From Vibrio rotiferianus CAIM 577 = LMG 21460 (GTDB lineage: Bacteria > Pseudomonadota > Gammaproteobacteria > Enterobacterales > Vibrionaceae): DNA of 64,000 nucleotides. Below the pieces are notes generated by a model. The model had not been told where the DNA came from. It did not search any database and saw nothing but the letters and a program-made list of their open reading frames with translations. The DNA lies in assembly GCF_002741985.1 (NCBI RefSeq), contig NZ_APHW01000009.1:3-64002 (forward strand). The letters are read 5' to 3'. Of the stretch, positions 1-9,805 are shown one piece after another; position 1 is the stretch's first letter; every line of letters begins with the position of its first letter. The translations under genes were made by a program, and so were the position numbers.

Positions 1-1
1 A

Positions 2-76
2 CCGTTTCCCGTTTCCCGTTTCCCGTTTCCCGTTTCCCGTTTCCCGTTTCCCGTTTCCCGTTTCCCGTTTCCCGTA
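2..76. repeat. Heptanucleotide tandem repeat, unit CCGTTTC
   Basis: About ten uninterrupted copies of a 7-bp unit (CCGTTTC in one register) fill the left edge of the window and stop one base before the stop codon of the minus-strand DUF1853-like gene. The array may continue beyond the window. A perfect 7-bp array of this length is a likely variable-number locus through strand slippage, although it lies outside the reading frame. Confidence 0.95.
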
Positions 77-829
77 TTAGTTTGGCCAAGTATCTGGTAC
101 AACAAACCAAAATTCCCCGCTCTTAGTTTGAGCGTGAATGAACCTATCGGATGGCTTATTGATTGGCTCTAAGAACTCCTCATTGCCTATTGCCCAAAGC
201 GGTTTAGAAAGGGCGTAAAGCGGCTGTTCGACTTGCTCCCATTGACTTTGGTAGCACCAGTAACCGGATATTTGATTTGGGTCCAATTCGTATCCTAAAC
301 AGCTTGTTGGGATAGGTTCTGCAGAAAAAGGGTTAACGTAAAGACGTCCCTGCATCAGGAGGTGCTCACTCGGGATATGGTCTAAAGGCAGTTGCTGATG
401 GAACTCTTCTCTCTGGCTCATCTTTAGCTGGTGGGTGAGCATACGTTCGAGTTTCTTATGCAGTTGGTCGTGTGCATTCGGCCCATACCAAATGCCTTCA
501 TGCAGCAAGTAAAACTTGATGGCCACTTCCCAATGCTCATGCTGTTTGGTTTCTTGATTTTCGAGGATCAAATCGACGGCGCCAATTGTGCGACCGGTAG
601 CATCATTGAGTTGAATCTCTTCGGCAACCAACTCATATCGGGAGGAGCAAGTCAGCAACTTGGTACAAAGATGTTGGTATAGAAAGCCGAGTCGTGGGTT
701 GCCATCGTAATCTTCATTGTCTGGTAGCGGCAATGCCGGAATATCTTCAACAGTGACAAAGGGCGTTTGAAGTTTAAAAAGTGGTGGGGTGTTAGCAATC
801 CATTGATAGAAACGTTGTAGAGAATTCAT
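77..829 (-). CDS. DUF1853 family protein
   Basis: A 250-residue soluble protein with no signal peptide or membrane segment. It begins MNSLQRFYQWIANTPPLF and has the pattern I associate with the DUF1853 family: an N-terminal W..TPPL motif, a GFLYQHL segment near residue 48 and a conserved block around residues 95-125 (EVAIKFYL...WYGPNAHDQL). The E-x-A-x-K and following residues resemble the core of PD-(D/E)xK nuclease-like folds, but that is inference only. It diverges from the Nif3-family gene, with 132 bp between the starts. The stop is directly against a heptamer repeat array. Biological function is unknown. Confidence 0.75.
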   Translation of the reverse strand: MNSLQRFYQWIANTPPLFKLQTPFVTVEDIPALPLPDNEDYDGNPRLGFLYQHLCTKLLTCSSRYELVAEEIQLNDATGRTIGAVDLILENQETKQHEHWEVAIKFYLLHEGIWYGPNAHDQLHKKLERMLTHQLKMSQREEFHQQLPLDHIPSEHLLMQGRLYVNPFSAEPIPTSCLGYELDPNQISGYWCYQSQWEQVEQPLYALSKPLWAIGNEEFLEPINKPSDRFIHAQTKSGEFWFVVPDTWPN

Positions 830-961
830 CCATTATCCTTGTTGTCACGGGCAAAGCGTCTTTATTGTATCTAAATTTATTTGACTTGGGGATGCCACAA
901 CTGGCATCTCGATTGCGGTTCGAGATACACTTTGCTCAAGCCACAAGTATTGGAAGTAAAA

Positions 962-1720
962 ATGAATAATTTACAGCTGGAAAAGCTCCTTAACGAGAAA
1001 CTGTCGCCGCAACTGATTAAAGACTATGCACCTAATGGTATGCAAGTAGAAGGCAAATTAGAAATCAAACGCATCGTGACAGGTGTCACTGCTTCACAAG
1101 CGCTGATCGATAGAGCCATCGAGTTAGATGCTGATGCACTGCTTGTTCACCACGGCTACTTTTGGAAAGGCGAGCCAGAGCCAATTCGTGGTATGAAAGG
1201 AAAGCGTATCCGAAGCTTGATCAAAAATGATATCAACCTATATGGCTACCACTTACCGTTAGACATTCATCCTGAACTTGGTAACAACGCAGAACTTGCA
1301 CGTTTGCTAGACATTGAAGTGGAAGGCGGCTTAGAAGGACATCCTCAATCGGTAGCGATGTTTGGTCGTTTGAAACAGGCAATGACAGGTGCCGACTTCG
1401 CGAACAAAATCAATCAAGTACTAAACCGTGAACCTTTGCATATTGCCCCTGACAATGCAGACAAAATGATTGAGAAAGTTGGCTGGTGTACTGGCGGTGG
1501 TCAGGATTTCATTGAGCTTGCTGCTCAGCATGGATTAGATGCATTTATTTCGGGTGAGATCTCGGAGCGCACCACTTACACGGCTCGTGAGTTAGACATT
1601 CATTATTTCTCAGCTGGCCACCATGCAACCGAACGTTACGGCATTAAAGCGTTGGGTGAGTGGTTAGCGCAGGAGCATGGCTTAGACGTCACGTTTATCG
1701 ATATTGATAACCCAGTATAA
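962..1720 (+). CDS. Nif3-like dinuclear metal centre protein (YbgI type)
   Basis: A 252-residue member of the Nif3/YbgI family, known as toroidal hexamers that bind two metal ions per subunit and whose role is still poorly defined. Metal-binding signatures are visible: LVHHGYFWKG near residue 62, the LPLDIHPELGNN segment near residue 97 and GHHATERYGIKALGEWL near residue 220. The ATG at 962 was chosen over an upstream in-frame start at 881 because GGAAG sits 7 bases before it and MNNLQLEKLLNEKL is the normal family start. It ends just before a palindromic intergenic repeat and a terminator shared with gltA. Confidence 0.88.
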   Translation: MNNLQLEKLLNEKLSPQLIKDYAPNGMQVEGKLEIKRIVTGVTASQALIDRAIELDADALLVHHGYFWKGEPEPIRGMKGKRIRSLIKNDINLYGYHLPLDIHPELGNNAELARLLDIEVEGGLEGHPQSVAMFGRLKQAMTGADFANKINQVLNREPLHIAPDNADKMIEKVGWCTGGGQDFIELAAQHGLDAFISGEISERTTYTARELDIHYFSAGHHATERYGIKALGEWLAQEHGLDVTFIDIDNPV

Positions 1721-1782
1721 AAGGGCAGGGCTTTGTCCTTTGCTATGAGAGACTGTTGTACTTCGGGATCTGAAGGGAGAAT

Positions 1783-1827
1783 AGATCCCCAACTCGCTCG
1801 TCCCTCGCTCTTGAGGGTGACGAAGTA
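1783..1827. repeat. Vibrio-type palindromic intergenic repeat, copy 1
   Basis: An imperfect inverted repeat with the core CTCGCTCGTCCCTCGCTC and a right arm ending GGGTGACGAAG. The same pattern (ATTCC.. / ..CGTTCGTCCCTC.. / ..GGAATGACG) recurs at about 24273, 27046, 27148 (inverted) and 36363. It is non-coding and lies between converging genes. Confidence 0.6.
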
Positions 1828-1889
1828 CTCGGACCCCGCACGAGCGCTATCCCGCATCCATAGGGCTTCAGCTTGTTCCTGAGTTCCTT

Positions 1890-1931
1890 AAATAAAGAAA
1901 GGGTTGACGCTTTCACGCCAACCCTTATTTT
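1890..1931. terminator. Bidirectional terminator between nif3-like gene and gltA
   Basis: GGGTTGACG and CGCCAACCC form a stem (1901-1924) around a CTTTCA loop. An A-rich run lies to the left (T-run for minus-strand gltA) and TTATTTTTATT lies to the right (T-run for the plus-strand gene), so it can serve both converging units. A 19-bp core is identical to the argS terminator at 24388-24406. Confidence 0.85.
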
Positions 1932-1947
1932 TATTCGATTCTAACCG

Positions 1948-3237
1948 TTACTCACGCTCGTGCAATGGAGAGAACTCACGTTGAGTTTCACCAGTGTATA
2001 GCTGACGAGGACGACCGATTCGGTTTAGTGGGTCGCTGTGCATTTCGTTCCAGTGAGCGATCCAACCGATAGTACGAGAAATCGCGAAGATTACCGTAAA
2101 CATCGATACAGGAATACCGATCGCTTTTAAGATGATGCCTGAGTAGAAGTCTACGTTCGGGTAAAGCTTCTTAGACACGAAGTATTCGTCAGAAAGTGCA
2201 ATACGCTCAAGTTCCATTGCTACATCTAGTAGTGGATCTTTGATGTTCAGCTCTTTTAGCACTTCGTGACATGTTTCACGCATTACTGTTGCACGTGGGT
2301 CGTAGTTCTTGTAAACGCGGTGACCGAAGCCCATCAGACGGAATGGGTCATCTTTGTCTTTCGCACGCTCTACATACTCAGGAATGTTATCTACGCTGCC
2401 AATCTCTTCAAGCATCTTCAGACACGCTTCGTTTGCACCACCGTGCGCAGGACCCCATAGAGAAGCAATACCTGCGGCAATACACGCAAACGGGTTCGCG
2501 CCAGAAGAACCAGATAGACGAACCGTTGACGTTGAAGCGTTTTGCTCGTGATCTGCGTGAAGTGTGAAGATTTTATCCATCGCACGCGCAACAACAGGGT
2601 TTACTTCGTATTCTTCACATGGGTTTGCGTACATCATGTGTAAGAAGTTTTCTGCGTAGTTTAGGTCGTTACGAGGGTAAATAAACGGCTGGCCGATTGA
2701 GTACTTATAACACATCGCCGCCAATGTTGGCATTTTCGATAGCAGACGGTAAGCCGCAATTTCGCGGTGCTCGTCGTTGTTGATATCTAGTGAATCGTGG
2801 TAGAAGGCCGCTAGTGCACCAACTACGCCACACATTACTGCCATTGGGTGAGCGTCGCGACGGAAGCCATGGAAGAAGCTTGCGATTTGCTCGTGCACCA
2901 TAGTATGGCGAGTAACAGTTGTTTTGAATTGCTCGTATTGCTCACGGGTAGGGGCTTCGCCATAAAGCAGGATGTAACATACTTCCAAGTAATCTGCGTT
3001 ATTGGCTAATTGATCAATCGGGTAACCGCGGTGCAAAAGAATACCTTTGCCGCCATCGATGTATGTGATTGATGATTCACAAGATGCAGTGGCAAGAAAA
3101 CCTGGGTCAAAAGTAAAGTAACCATTGGCTCCCAGTTTACGAACATCAATTACAGGTGTACCTAGCGTACCGTCCATAATTGGCAGTTCGATCGGCGCAT
3201 GACCTTCAACATGAAGGGTAGCTTTCTTATCCGCCAT
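1948..3237 (-). CDS. gltA: Citrate synthase
   Basis: A 429-residue type II (Gram-negative, hexameric) citrate synthase condensing oxaloacetate and acetyl-CoA. Catalytic motifs are present: the [14 protein letters not shown] segment near residue 230, GPAHGGANE with the active-site His near 267, [13 protein letters not shown] with the second His near 308, and the catalytic Asp in the DVDFYSG-like segment near 365 (seen as NVDFYSG). Length matches E. coli GltA (427). It starts ATG with AAGGAG upstream and diverges from sdhC across a 395-bp regulatory gap, the classic gltA/sdh arrangement of gammaproteobacteria. Confidence 0.98.
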   Translation of the reverse strand: MADKKATLHVEGHAPIELPIMDGTLGTPVIDVRKLGANGYFTFDPGFLATASCESSITYIDGGKGILLHRGYPIDQLANNADYLEVCYILLYGEAPTREQYEQFKTTVTRHTMVHEQIASFFHGFRRDAHPMAVMCGVVGALAAFYHDSLDINNDEHREIAAYRLLSKMPTLAAMCYKYSIGQPFIYPRNDLNYAENFLHMMYANPCEEYEVNPVVARAMDKIFTLHADHEQNASTSTVRLSGSSGANPFACIAAGIASLWGPAHGGANEACLKMLEEIGSVDNIPEYVERAKDKDDPFRLMGFGHRVYKNYDPRATVMRETCHEVLKELNIKDPLLDVAMELERIALSDEYFVSKKLYPNVDFYSGIILKAIGIPVSMFTVIFAISRTIGWIAHWNEMHSDPLNRIGRPRQLYTGETQREFSPLHERE

Positions 3238-3632
3238 AACAATCTCCTTTGTTTATTATTTAATCCGTCCAGGATGTTTATGTGCCATTTTTGTACTGTT
3301 GTTAAAGCTTAAAGTCAATTTTTCTCCATTTTTGTGTGCACTTGTTATGATTTTTCTCATGAAAATCGTTAAAAATCTGTTCTATGTAGCATAATTTGTT
3401 ACATCAATTGTATTAGAATGTTGCTGGTCGTATATTGGCACAGAAAATTTTAGTTAAATCCTTATAAATTCGGGGCTGGAAACAAAAGTGAGGTTTGTTT
3501 GCGGACTCCGGTTGTTAACAAAGTGTTTACAATTATCTCTAGGTATATTGCGAGTATTTGTTAATCAAATGTTAACTTTTGCACATTTGGAAGCTGAAAT
3601 TAGTTATAACAATAAATGCTCAATGGAGCTGA
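3238..3632. promoter_or_regulatory. gltA-sdhC divergent control region with ArcA-type direct repeats
   Basis: No convincing gene lies in these 395 bp. Two pairs of GTTAA-type half sites spaced exactly 11 bp, the spacing of ArcA recognition direct repeats, are visible: GTTAA at 3514 with GTTTA at 3525, and GTTAA at 3560 with GTTAA at 3571. Both lie within 120 bp of the sdhC start. ArcA repression of sdh and gltA under low oxygen is established in E. coli; its operation here is inferred from the sites. Confidence 0.55.
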
Positions 3633-4025
3633 GTGAGCAAGCCCGTGAAAGAAAGAAAGTCAAGACCTGTTAATTTAGATTTACAGACCATCCGCTTTCC
3701 CATCACAGCAATCGCGTCAATCCTACACCGTGTGTCGGGAGTGATTACGTTTGTTGCGGTGGGCATATTGCTTTGGTTACTGTCCATTTCTCTGTCATCC
3801 CCTATGGGTTTTATGGAAGCCGCTGACATTGTCGATAGCTTCTTCGTGAAATTCATTCTGTGGGGCATTCTAACTGCACTTGCCTACCACATTGCTGGTG
3901 GTGTTCGTCACCTACTGATGGACCTAGGCCACTTTGAAGAACTCGAATCCGGCGCGATGAGCGCGAAAGTCGCGTTTGGTGCTACTGCAGTGTTATCACT
4001 ATTGGCGGGGATCTTGGTATGGTAA
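3633..4025 (+). CDS. sdhC: Succinate dehydrogenase cytochrome b556 subunit
   Basis: A 130-residue membrane anchor of succinate dehydrogenase (complex II) with three predicted transmembrane segments, near residues 27-50, 68-90 and 106-128. It carries the SdhC signature: RFPITAIASILHRVSGV, with the Ser and Arg of the ubiquinone site, and HxxGGVRHLLMD, where the first His of that block is the expected haem ligand. The start is a GTG with GGAG close upstream. It overlaps sdhD by 7 bases and is the first gene of the sdhCDAB-sucABCD unit, downstream of ArcA-type repeats. Confidence 0.97.
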   Translation: MSKPVKERKSRPVNLDLQTIRFPITAIASILHRVSGVITFVAVGILLWLLSISLSSPMGFMEAADIVDSFFVKFILWGILTALAYHIAGGVRHLLMDLGHFEELESGAMSAKVAFGATAVLSLLAGILVW

Positions 4026-4363
4026 AACACGTTTCTTCATTTGGTCGTAACGGTGTCCACGATTTCTTATTGATTCGTGCATCAGCGATCATTATGACTT
4101 TATACACGATTTATCTGGTTAGCTTTTGTGCCTTCACAGATATCTCTTATGCATCTTGGACCCAATTCTTTGGTGGAACATTCACTAAAGTCTTCACCAT
4201 GTTGGCACTTGTTTCAGTACTGATTCACGCGTGGATTGGTTTGTGGCAAGTATTAACCGATTACATTAAGTGCGCGAAACTTCGTGGTGCACTTCAACTT
4301 GGTGTTATTGCCGTGCTATTCGGCTATGTCTTCTCTGGTCTATTTATTCTGTGGGGTGCGTAA
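4019..4363 (+). CDS. sdhD: Succinate dehydrogenase membrane anchor subunit
   Basis: A 114-residue integral membrane protein with three transmembrane segments, forming with SdhC the haem b and ubiquinone-binding anchor of complex II. The family pattern is clear: GRNGVHDFLLIRASA at the N-terminus and HAWIGLWQVLTDYIK near residue 66, containing the conserved His and the Asp-Tyr of the quinone site. It overlaps sdhC by 7 bases and abuts sdhA (stop at 4363, next start at 4364), so translation of the three is probably coupled. Confidence 0.97.
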   Translation: MVKHVSSFGRNGVHDFLLIRASAIIMTLYTIYLVSFCAFTDISYASWTQFFGGTFTKVFTMLALVSVLIHAWIGLWQVLTDYIKCAKLRGALQLGVIAVLFGYVFSGLFILWGA

Positions 4364-6130
4364 GTGTCTATTCCAGTTCGTGAGTTTGATGCCGTAGTAA
4401 TCGGCGCTGGTGGTGCAGGTATGCGCGCTGCACTACAAATTTCGGAGCAAGGCCTTTCTTGTGCTTTGCTATCTAAAGTATTCCCAACTCGTTCACACAC
4501 TGTTTCTGCTCAAGGTGGTATTACGGTTGCGCTAGGTAACGCGCACGAAGACCATTGGGAACAGCACATGTACGATACGGTTAAAGGTTCTGACTATATC
4601 GGTGACCAAGACGCAATCGAGTACATGTGTAAGAACGGTCCTGAATCTGTTATCGAGCTAGAGAAAATGGGTCTTCCTTTCTCTCGTTTTGATAACGGCA
4701 CTATTTACCAACGCCCGTTTGGTGGTCAGTCAAAGAACTTTGGCGGCGAGCAAGCGGCACGTACAGCGGCAGCAGCTGACCGTACTGGTCACGCACTTCT
4801 GCACACGCTTTACCAACAGAACATCAAGCACAAAACAACGGTATTTTCTGAGTGGTATGCTCTTGATATCGTTAAAAATGAAGATGGTGTTGTTCTAGGC
4901 TGTACAGCGCTATGCATGGAAACGGGTGAAGTGTGCTACTTCAAATCGAAAGCAACTATCTTAGCAACTGGTGGTGCAGGCCGTATTTACGCATCAACAA
5001 CTAACGCGCACATCAATACTGGTGATGGTGTTGGTATGGCACTTCGTGCGGGTGTTCCGATGCAAGATATGGAAATGTGGCAGTTCCACCCAACGGGTAT
5101 CGCTGGCGCAGGTGTGCTTGTAACCGAAGGTTGTCGTGGCGAGGGTGGTTACCTTCTTAATAAAGACGGCGAACGTTTCATGGAACGTTACGCACCAAAC
5201 GCGAAAGACCTTGCTGGTCGTGACGTGGTTGCACGTTCAATGATGATTGAAATCCGTGAAGGTCGTGGCTGTGATGGCCCTTGGGGTCCACACATTAAAC
5301 TGAAACTTGATCACTTGGGTAAAGAGACTCTGGAGTCTCGTTTACCAGGTGTTTGTGAGCTGTCTCGTACGTTTGCTCACGTTGATCCGGTCAAAGAGCC
5401 AATCCCTGTAATTCCTACTTGTCACTATATGATGGGTGGTATTCCTACTCAGGTATCAGGCCAAGCGATTCGCCAGGACGAGAATGGCGGTGACGTTGAA
5501 GTTCAAGGTCTATTTGCTTGTGGTGAGATTGCTTCTGTATCGGTACACGGTGCAAACCGCCTAGGTGGTAACTCACTGCTTGACTTGGTGGTATTTGGTC
5601 GTGCGACGGGCCTTCATCTGGGTGAAACACTGCTTAAACAAGCTGACGCGAAACCTGCTACAGAAGCTGATATTGAACGTTCACTAGAGCGTTACAACCG
5701 TTGGGAAAATAGTACTGACGGTGAAGACCCAGCGCAAATTCGTAAAGACCTACAACAGTGTATGCAAAACAACTTCTCGGTATTCCGTGAAGGTGATGCA
5801 ATGGCAAAAGGTCTAGTAGAGCTGAAAGCTATCCGTGAACGTCTGAAAAACGCTCACCTTGCTGATAAGTCGACTGAGTTCAACACACAACGTATTGAGT
5901 GTCTTGAACTAGAAAACTTGATGGAAACGGCTTATGCGACGGCGGTTGCGGCTAACTACCGCACAGAAAGCCGTGGTGCGCATGCTCGTTTTGACTTCCC
6001 AGACCGTGATGATGAGCAGTGGCTATGCCACTCTATCTACAACCCAGAAACGGAAGCAATGACGAAACGTGGTGTAAACATGGAGCCTATCCATCGTGAA
6101 GCATTTCCACCAAAAGCACGTACGTACTAA
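4364..6130 (+). CDS. sdhA: Succinate dehydrogenase flavoprotein subunit
   Basis: A 588-residue catalytic subunit that oxidises succinate to fumarate, with covalently bound FAD. The Rossmann motif [11 protein letters not shown] lies near residue 14 and [10 protein letters not shown] near residue 44, whose His is the flavin attachment site. The active-site [21 protein letters not shown] block is near residue 242, and the C-terminal [18 protein letters not shown] block near 540. It begins with GTG directly after the sdhD stop. Length equals that of E. coli SdhA. SdhB follows after 18 bp with a strong AAGGAGG ribosome site. Confidence 0.98.
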   Translation: MSIPVREFDAVVIGAGGAGMRAALQISEQGLSCALLSKVFPTRSHTVSAQGGITVALGNAHEDHWEQHMYDTVKGSDYIGDQDAIEYMCKNGPESVIELEKMGLPFSRFDNGTIYQRPFGGQSKNFGGEQAARTAAAADRTGHALLHTLYQQNIKHKTTVFSEWYALDIVKNEDGVVLGCTALCMETGEVCYFKSKATILATGGAGRIYASTTNAHINTGDGVGMALRAGVPMQDMEMWQFHPTGIAGAGVLVTEGCRGEGGYLLNKDGERFMERYAPNAKDLAGRDVVARSMMIEIREGRGCDGPWGPHIKLKLDHLGKETLESRLPGVCELSRTFAHVDPVKEPIPVIPTCHYMMGGIPTQVSGQAIRQDENGGDVEVQGLFACGEIASVSVHGANRLGGNSLLDLVVFGRATGLHLGETLLKQADAKPATEADIERSLERYNRWENSTDGEDPAQIRKDLQQCMQNNFSVFREGDAMAKGLVELKAIRERLKNAHLADKSTEFNTQRIECLELENLMETAYATAVAANYRTESRGAHARFDFPDRDDEQWLCHSIYNPETEAMTKRGVNMEPIHREAFPPKARTY

Positions 6131-6148
6131 GGAAAGGAGGGTAATATT

Positions 6149-6859
6149 ATGAAACTGAATTTCTCTTTGTACCGCTACAATCCTGATGTCGACCAAAAGC
6201 CGTACATGAAAGACTACACGCTTGAAGTGGAAGAAGGATCAGACATGATGCTTCTGGATGCCTTGATTCTATTAAAAGAGCAAGATCCTAGCATTGCGTT
6301 TCGTCGTTCATGTCGTGAAGGTGTATGTGGCTCTGATGGCCTAAACATGAACGGTAAGAATGGCCTTGCGTGTATTACGCCACTTTCAGCGCTTCAAGGC
6401 GACCAGATTGTCATCCGTCCATTACCTGGTCTACCAGTAGTACGCGATCTTATCGTTGACATGACACAGTTCTACGATAACTATGCGAAAGTTAAGCCTT
6501 TCTTGATTGATGATGGTGCTCTACCACCATCTCGTGAAAACTTACAGTCGCCAGATGAGCGTGCCCATTTAGATGGATTGTACGAATGTATCATGTGTGC
6601 ATGTTGTACAACGTCTTGTCCATCATTCTGGTGGAACCCAGATAAATTTATCGGCCCTGCTGGTCTTTTAGCGGCTTATCGCTGGCTAATTGATAGCCGA
6701 GATACAGCAACTGATGAACGTTTGTCCGATCTTGATGATGCATTTAGCGTTTTTCGTTGCCATGGCATCATGAATTGTGTAAGTGTTTGTCCTAAGGGGC
6801 TAAATCCTACGAAAGCCATCGGTCACATCAAGTCGATGCTAGTGAATCGTTCGATTTAA
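6149..6859 (+). CDS. sdhB: Succinate dehydrogenase iron-sulfur subunit
   Basis: A 236-residue subunit carrying electrons from FAD to ubiquinone through three Fe-S centres. All cluster ligands are visible: the [2Fe-2S] group CREGVCGSDGLNMNG then C (residues about 55-75), CIMCACCTTSCP near residue 149 for the [4Fe-4S] and part of the [3Fe-4S] centre, and CHGIMNCVSVCPKGLNP near residue 206. It starts ATG behind an AAAGGAGGG ribosome site. A stem-loop follows before sucA. Confidence 0.98.
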   Translation: MKLNFSLYRYNPDVDQKPYMKDYTLEVEEGSDMMLLDALILLKEQDPSIAFRRSCREGVCGSDGLNMNGKNGLACITPLSALQGDQIVIRPLPGLPVVRDLIVDMTQFYDNYAKVKPFLIDDGALPPSRENLQSPDERAHLDGLYECIMCACCTTSCPSFWWNPDKFIGPAGLLAAYRWLIDSRDTATDERLSDLDDAFSVFRCHGIMNCVSVCPKGLNPTKAIGHIKSMLVNRSI

Positions 6860-6874
6860 TTAACAACAAAAATT

Positions 6875-6894
6875 GCCGCTCCACTTGGAGCGGC
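6875..6894 (+). other. Stem-loop between sdhB and sucA
   Basis: GCCGCTCC and GGAGCGGC form a perfect 8-bp stem around an ACTT tetraloop. No U-run follows, so it is more likely an RNA processing or 3'-end protection element inside the operon than a full terminator. Confidence 0.7.
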
Positions 6895-6951
6895 TCTTAA
6901 TAGCTCGGCGCAGACCGAAGCAAACGTGAAAACTACTGGTTAAGGGAAAAT

Positions 6952-9777
6952 ATGCACAACGGCGTGATGAAGGCATGGCTCGAGTCTTCACACTTGGCTG
7001 GCGCCAATGCAACGTATGTAGAGGACCTCTACGAACTGTATCTAAGTGACCCCGATCTGGTAAGTGAGGAGTGGAAACGTGTATTCGATGAGTTGCCTAA
7101 GAACTCAGAAGAAGTGGCTGATCAGCCGCACTCGCGTGTCCGCGACTACTTCCGACGACTCGCTCAAGAAACAAAGCATTACAGTGTCCAGGTTAGTGAT
7201 CCAGATGTCGACGCTAAGCAAGTAAAAGTTCTCCAGCTTATCAACGCATACCGCTTCCGCGGTCATGAAGCTGCTGAACTTGATCCTCTAGGTTTATGGC
7301 AACGCCCACCTGTGGCGGAGCTAGACCCTGCATTCCACAATCTCACCGAAGATGACTTCGCAGAAACTTTCAACGTAGGTTCTTTTGCCATTGGCCAAGA
7401 AACGATGCAGTTGAAAGACATCTACTCAGCACTGAAGAAAACCTACTGTGGTTCTATCGGTGCAGAATACATGCACATGACAGACACAGAGCAAAAGCGT
7501 TGGATCCAACAACGTCTTGAATCTGTCGTTGGTCAGCCATCTTTCGATAAAGACGAAAAACGTACATTCCTTGAGGAGCTAACGGCTGCTGAAGGGCTTG
7601 AGCGTTACTTGGGTGCGAAGTTCCCAGGTGCGAAGCGTTTCTCTCTGGAAGGTGGTGATGCACTGATTCCGATGACAAAAGAGCTGATCCGTCATGCTGG
7701 TACAAGTGGCATGCGTGAAGTGGTTATCGGTATGGCTCACCGTGGACGTTTGAACATGCTTGTTAACGTTCTTGGTAAGAAGCCGCAAGATTTGTTTGAT
7801 GAGTTTGCGGGTAAGCATGATGAAACATGGGGTACGGGTGACGTTAAGTACCACCAAGGTTTCTCTGCAGACTTTGCAACGCCAGGTGGTGATGTTCACC
7901 TCGCGCTAGCCTTCAACCCATCTCACCTTGAGATTGTAAACCCAGTAGTTATTGGTTCGGTTCGTGCTCGTCAAGATCGCTTAGGTGACTTTGATGGAAG
8001 CCGCGTACTGCCTATTACTATCCATGGTGACTCTGCAATCGCAGGTCAGGGTGTGGTAGCAGAGACGTTCAACATGTCTCTTGCTCGTGGTTTCTGCGTT
8101 GGCGGTACGGTCCGTATTGTCGTTAACAACCAAGTTGGCTTCACTACGTCGAACCCTCGTGATACACGTTCGACTATGTACTGTACTGATATCGCGAAGA
8201 TGGTTCAGGCACCAATTTTCCACGTTAATGCAGACGATCCAGAAGCGGTTGCTTTCGTAACACGCATTGCACTGGATTACCGTAACGAGTTCAAACGTGA
8301 TGTTGTGATTGATTTGGTTTGTTACCGTCGTCACGGTCACAACGAAGCGGACGAGCCGAATGCGACTCAGCCGTTGATGTACCAAAAAATCAAAAAACAT
8401 CCAACGCCTCGTAAGCTATACGCTGATGTTCTTATCGACAAAAACGAATCAGATATCGAGGTGGCGACCCAGCTAGTTAATGAGTACCGTGACGCACTTG
8501 ATAAAGGTGAGGTTGTGGTAAAAGAGTGGCGTCCAATGGCACTTCACTCAGTGGACTGGTCACCATACCTTGGTCACGACTGGGATGTAGAGTGGGACAA
8601 CAAGTTTGATGCAACTCGCTTGAAAGAGCTAGGTCAACGTCTGATTCAATACCCAGATAGCCATAAGCTGCAAAGCCGTGTAAACAAGCTTTACAATGAT
8701 CGTTCTGCAATGATCAGCGGTGAAAAGGCGATTGACTGGGGTATGGCTGAAACATTGGCATACGCAACGCTGGTTGATGATGGCAAGCGTATTCGTATCT
8801 CAGGCCAGGACTCTGGACGTGGTACTTTCTTCCACCGCCACTCAGTTCTGCATAACCAGAACGATGCAAGCACCTACATCCCGCTGGCGAATATTCATGA
8901 CAAACAAGGTCCATTCCAAGTCTTTGACTCAGTGTTGTCAGAAGAAGCGGTATTGGCGTTTGAATATGGTTACGCTACAGCAGAGCCAAGTGGCTTGACC
9001 ATTTGGGAAGCACAGTTCGGTGACTTCGCAAACGGTGCACAAGTGGTGATTGACCAGTTCATCTCGTCAGGTGAGCAAAAGTGGGCTCGTCTGTGTGGCC
9101 TAACTATGCTGTTACCACACGGTTATGAAGGTCAAGGTCCAGAGCACTCATCAGCGCGTCTGGAGCGTTACCTACAATTATGTGCTGAACAAAACATGCA
9201 GGTTGTAGTGCCATCTACACCAGCTCAGGTTTACCACATGATCCGTCGTCAGGTGGTGCGTCCTATGCGTCGCCCACTGATTGTTATGTCACCTAAGTCG
9301 CTACTGCGTCATCCACTTTGTACTTCAACGTTGGAAGAGTTGTCTGATGGCACATTCCAACCAGCAATTCCAGAAACTGATAATCTGGAGCCAAGCAAAG
9401 TGAAACGTGTTGTGTTCTGTTCGGGTAAGGTTTACTTCGACTTGCTAGAACAGCGTCGCAACAACGAACAAGATGATGTGGCTATTGTGCGTATCGAGCA
9501 GCTTTATCCATTCCCGATGGATGAGGTTCAAGCCGCTATTGCACAATACACGAATGTTGAAGATTTCGTATGGTGTCAGGAAGAGCCTCAAAACCAGGGT
9601 GCTTGGTACTGTAGCCAACACAACTTCCGTGCTGCTATCCCAGCAGGCGCAGATCTTAAATACGCAGGTCGCCCAGCTTCTGCTTCGCCAGCAGTAGGCT
9701 ACATGTCGGTGCACTTGAAACAACAAAAAGCGTTGGTTGAAGACGCTCTGAACGTGAACTCAAAAACTTCGAATTAA
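6952..9777 (+). CDS. sucA: 2-oxoglutarate dehydrogenase E1 component
   Basis: A 941-residue thiamine-diphosphate enzyme that decarboxylates 2-oxoglutarate and passes the succinyl group to the lipoyl arm of SucB. Visible features are the N-terminal SucB-binding segment (ANATYVEDLYELYLSDP near residue 18), the catalytic GMAHRGRLNML block near residue 261, GDSAIAGQGVVAETFNMS near 360 and the ThDP-binding GHNEADEPNATQPLMY block near 462, then the transketolase-like C-terminal half. Length is close to E. coli SucA (933). It starts ATG behind AAGGG, and sucB follows after 28 bp. Confidence 0.98.
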   Translation: MHNGVMKAWLESSHLAGANATYVEDLYELYLSDPDLVSEEWKRVFDELPKNSEEVADQPHSRVRDYFRRLAQETKHYSVQVSDPDVDAKQVKVLQLINAYRFRGHEAAELDPLGLWQRPPVAELDPAFHNLTEDDFAETFNVGSFAIGQETMQLKDIYSALKKTYCGSIGAEYMHMTDTEQKRWIQQRLESVVGQPSFDKDEKRTFLEELTAAEGLERYLGAKFPGAKRFSLEGGDALIPMTKELIRHAGTSGMREVVIGMAHRGRLNMLVNVLGKKPQDLFDEFAGKHDETWGTGDVKYHQGFSADFATPGGDVHLALAFNPSHLEIVNPVVIGSVRARQDRLGDFDGSRVLPITIHGDSAIAGQGVVAETFNMSLARGFCVGGTVRIVVNNQVGFTTSNPRDTRSTMYCTDIAKMVQAPIFHVNADDPEAVAFVTRIALDYRNEFKRDVVIDLVCYRRHGHNEADEPNATQPLMYQKIKKHPTPRKLYADVLIDKNESDIEVATQLVNEYRDALDKGEVVVKEWRPMALHSVDWSPYLGHDWDVEWDNKFDATRLKELGQRLIQYPDSHKLQSRVNKLYNDRSAMISGEKAIDWGMAETLAYATLVDDGKRIRISGQDSGRGTFFHRHSVLHNQNDASTYIPLANIHDKQGPFQVFDSVLSEEAVLAFEYGYATAEPSGLTIWEAQFGDFANGAQVVIDQFISSGEQKWARLCGLTMLLPHGYEGQGPEHSSARLERYLQLCAEQNMQVVVPSTPAQVYHMIRRQVVRPMRRPLIVMSPKSLLRHPLCTSTLEELSDGTFQPAIPETDNLEPSKVKRVVFCSGKVYFDLLEQRRNNEQDDVAIVRIEQLYPFPMDEVQAAIAQYTNVEDFVWCQEEPQNQGAWYCSQHNFRAAIPAGADLKYAGRPASASPAVGYMSVHLKQQKALVEDALNVNSKTSN

Positions 9778-9805
9778 GAACTAGAAGTTAAAGGAAGAAA
9801 CAGAT

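Noticed and set aside
2..76. CRISPR-like array
   Set aside because: Units are 7 bp, contiguous and without spacers; it is a simple tandem repeat, as is the array at 19617-19658.
7981..8400. 139-codon minus-strand frame inside sucA
   Set aside because: It lies wholly within a strongly conserved sucA coding region; the product is His/Arg/Val-rich shadow sequence with no start signal.
8477..8998. Several open frames of 60-95 codons on both strands within sucA
   Set aside because: They are shadows of the long sucA frame, mutually overlapping and without ribosome sites or family motifs.
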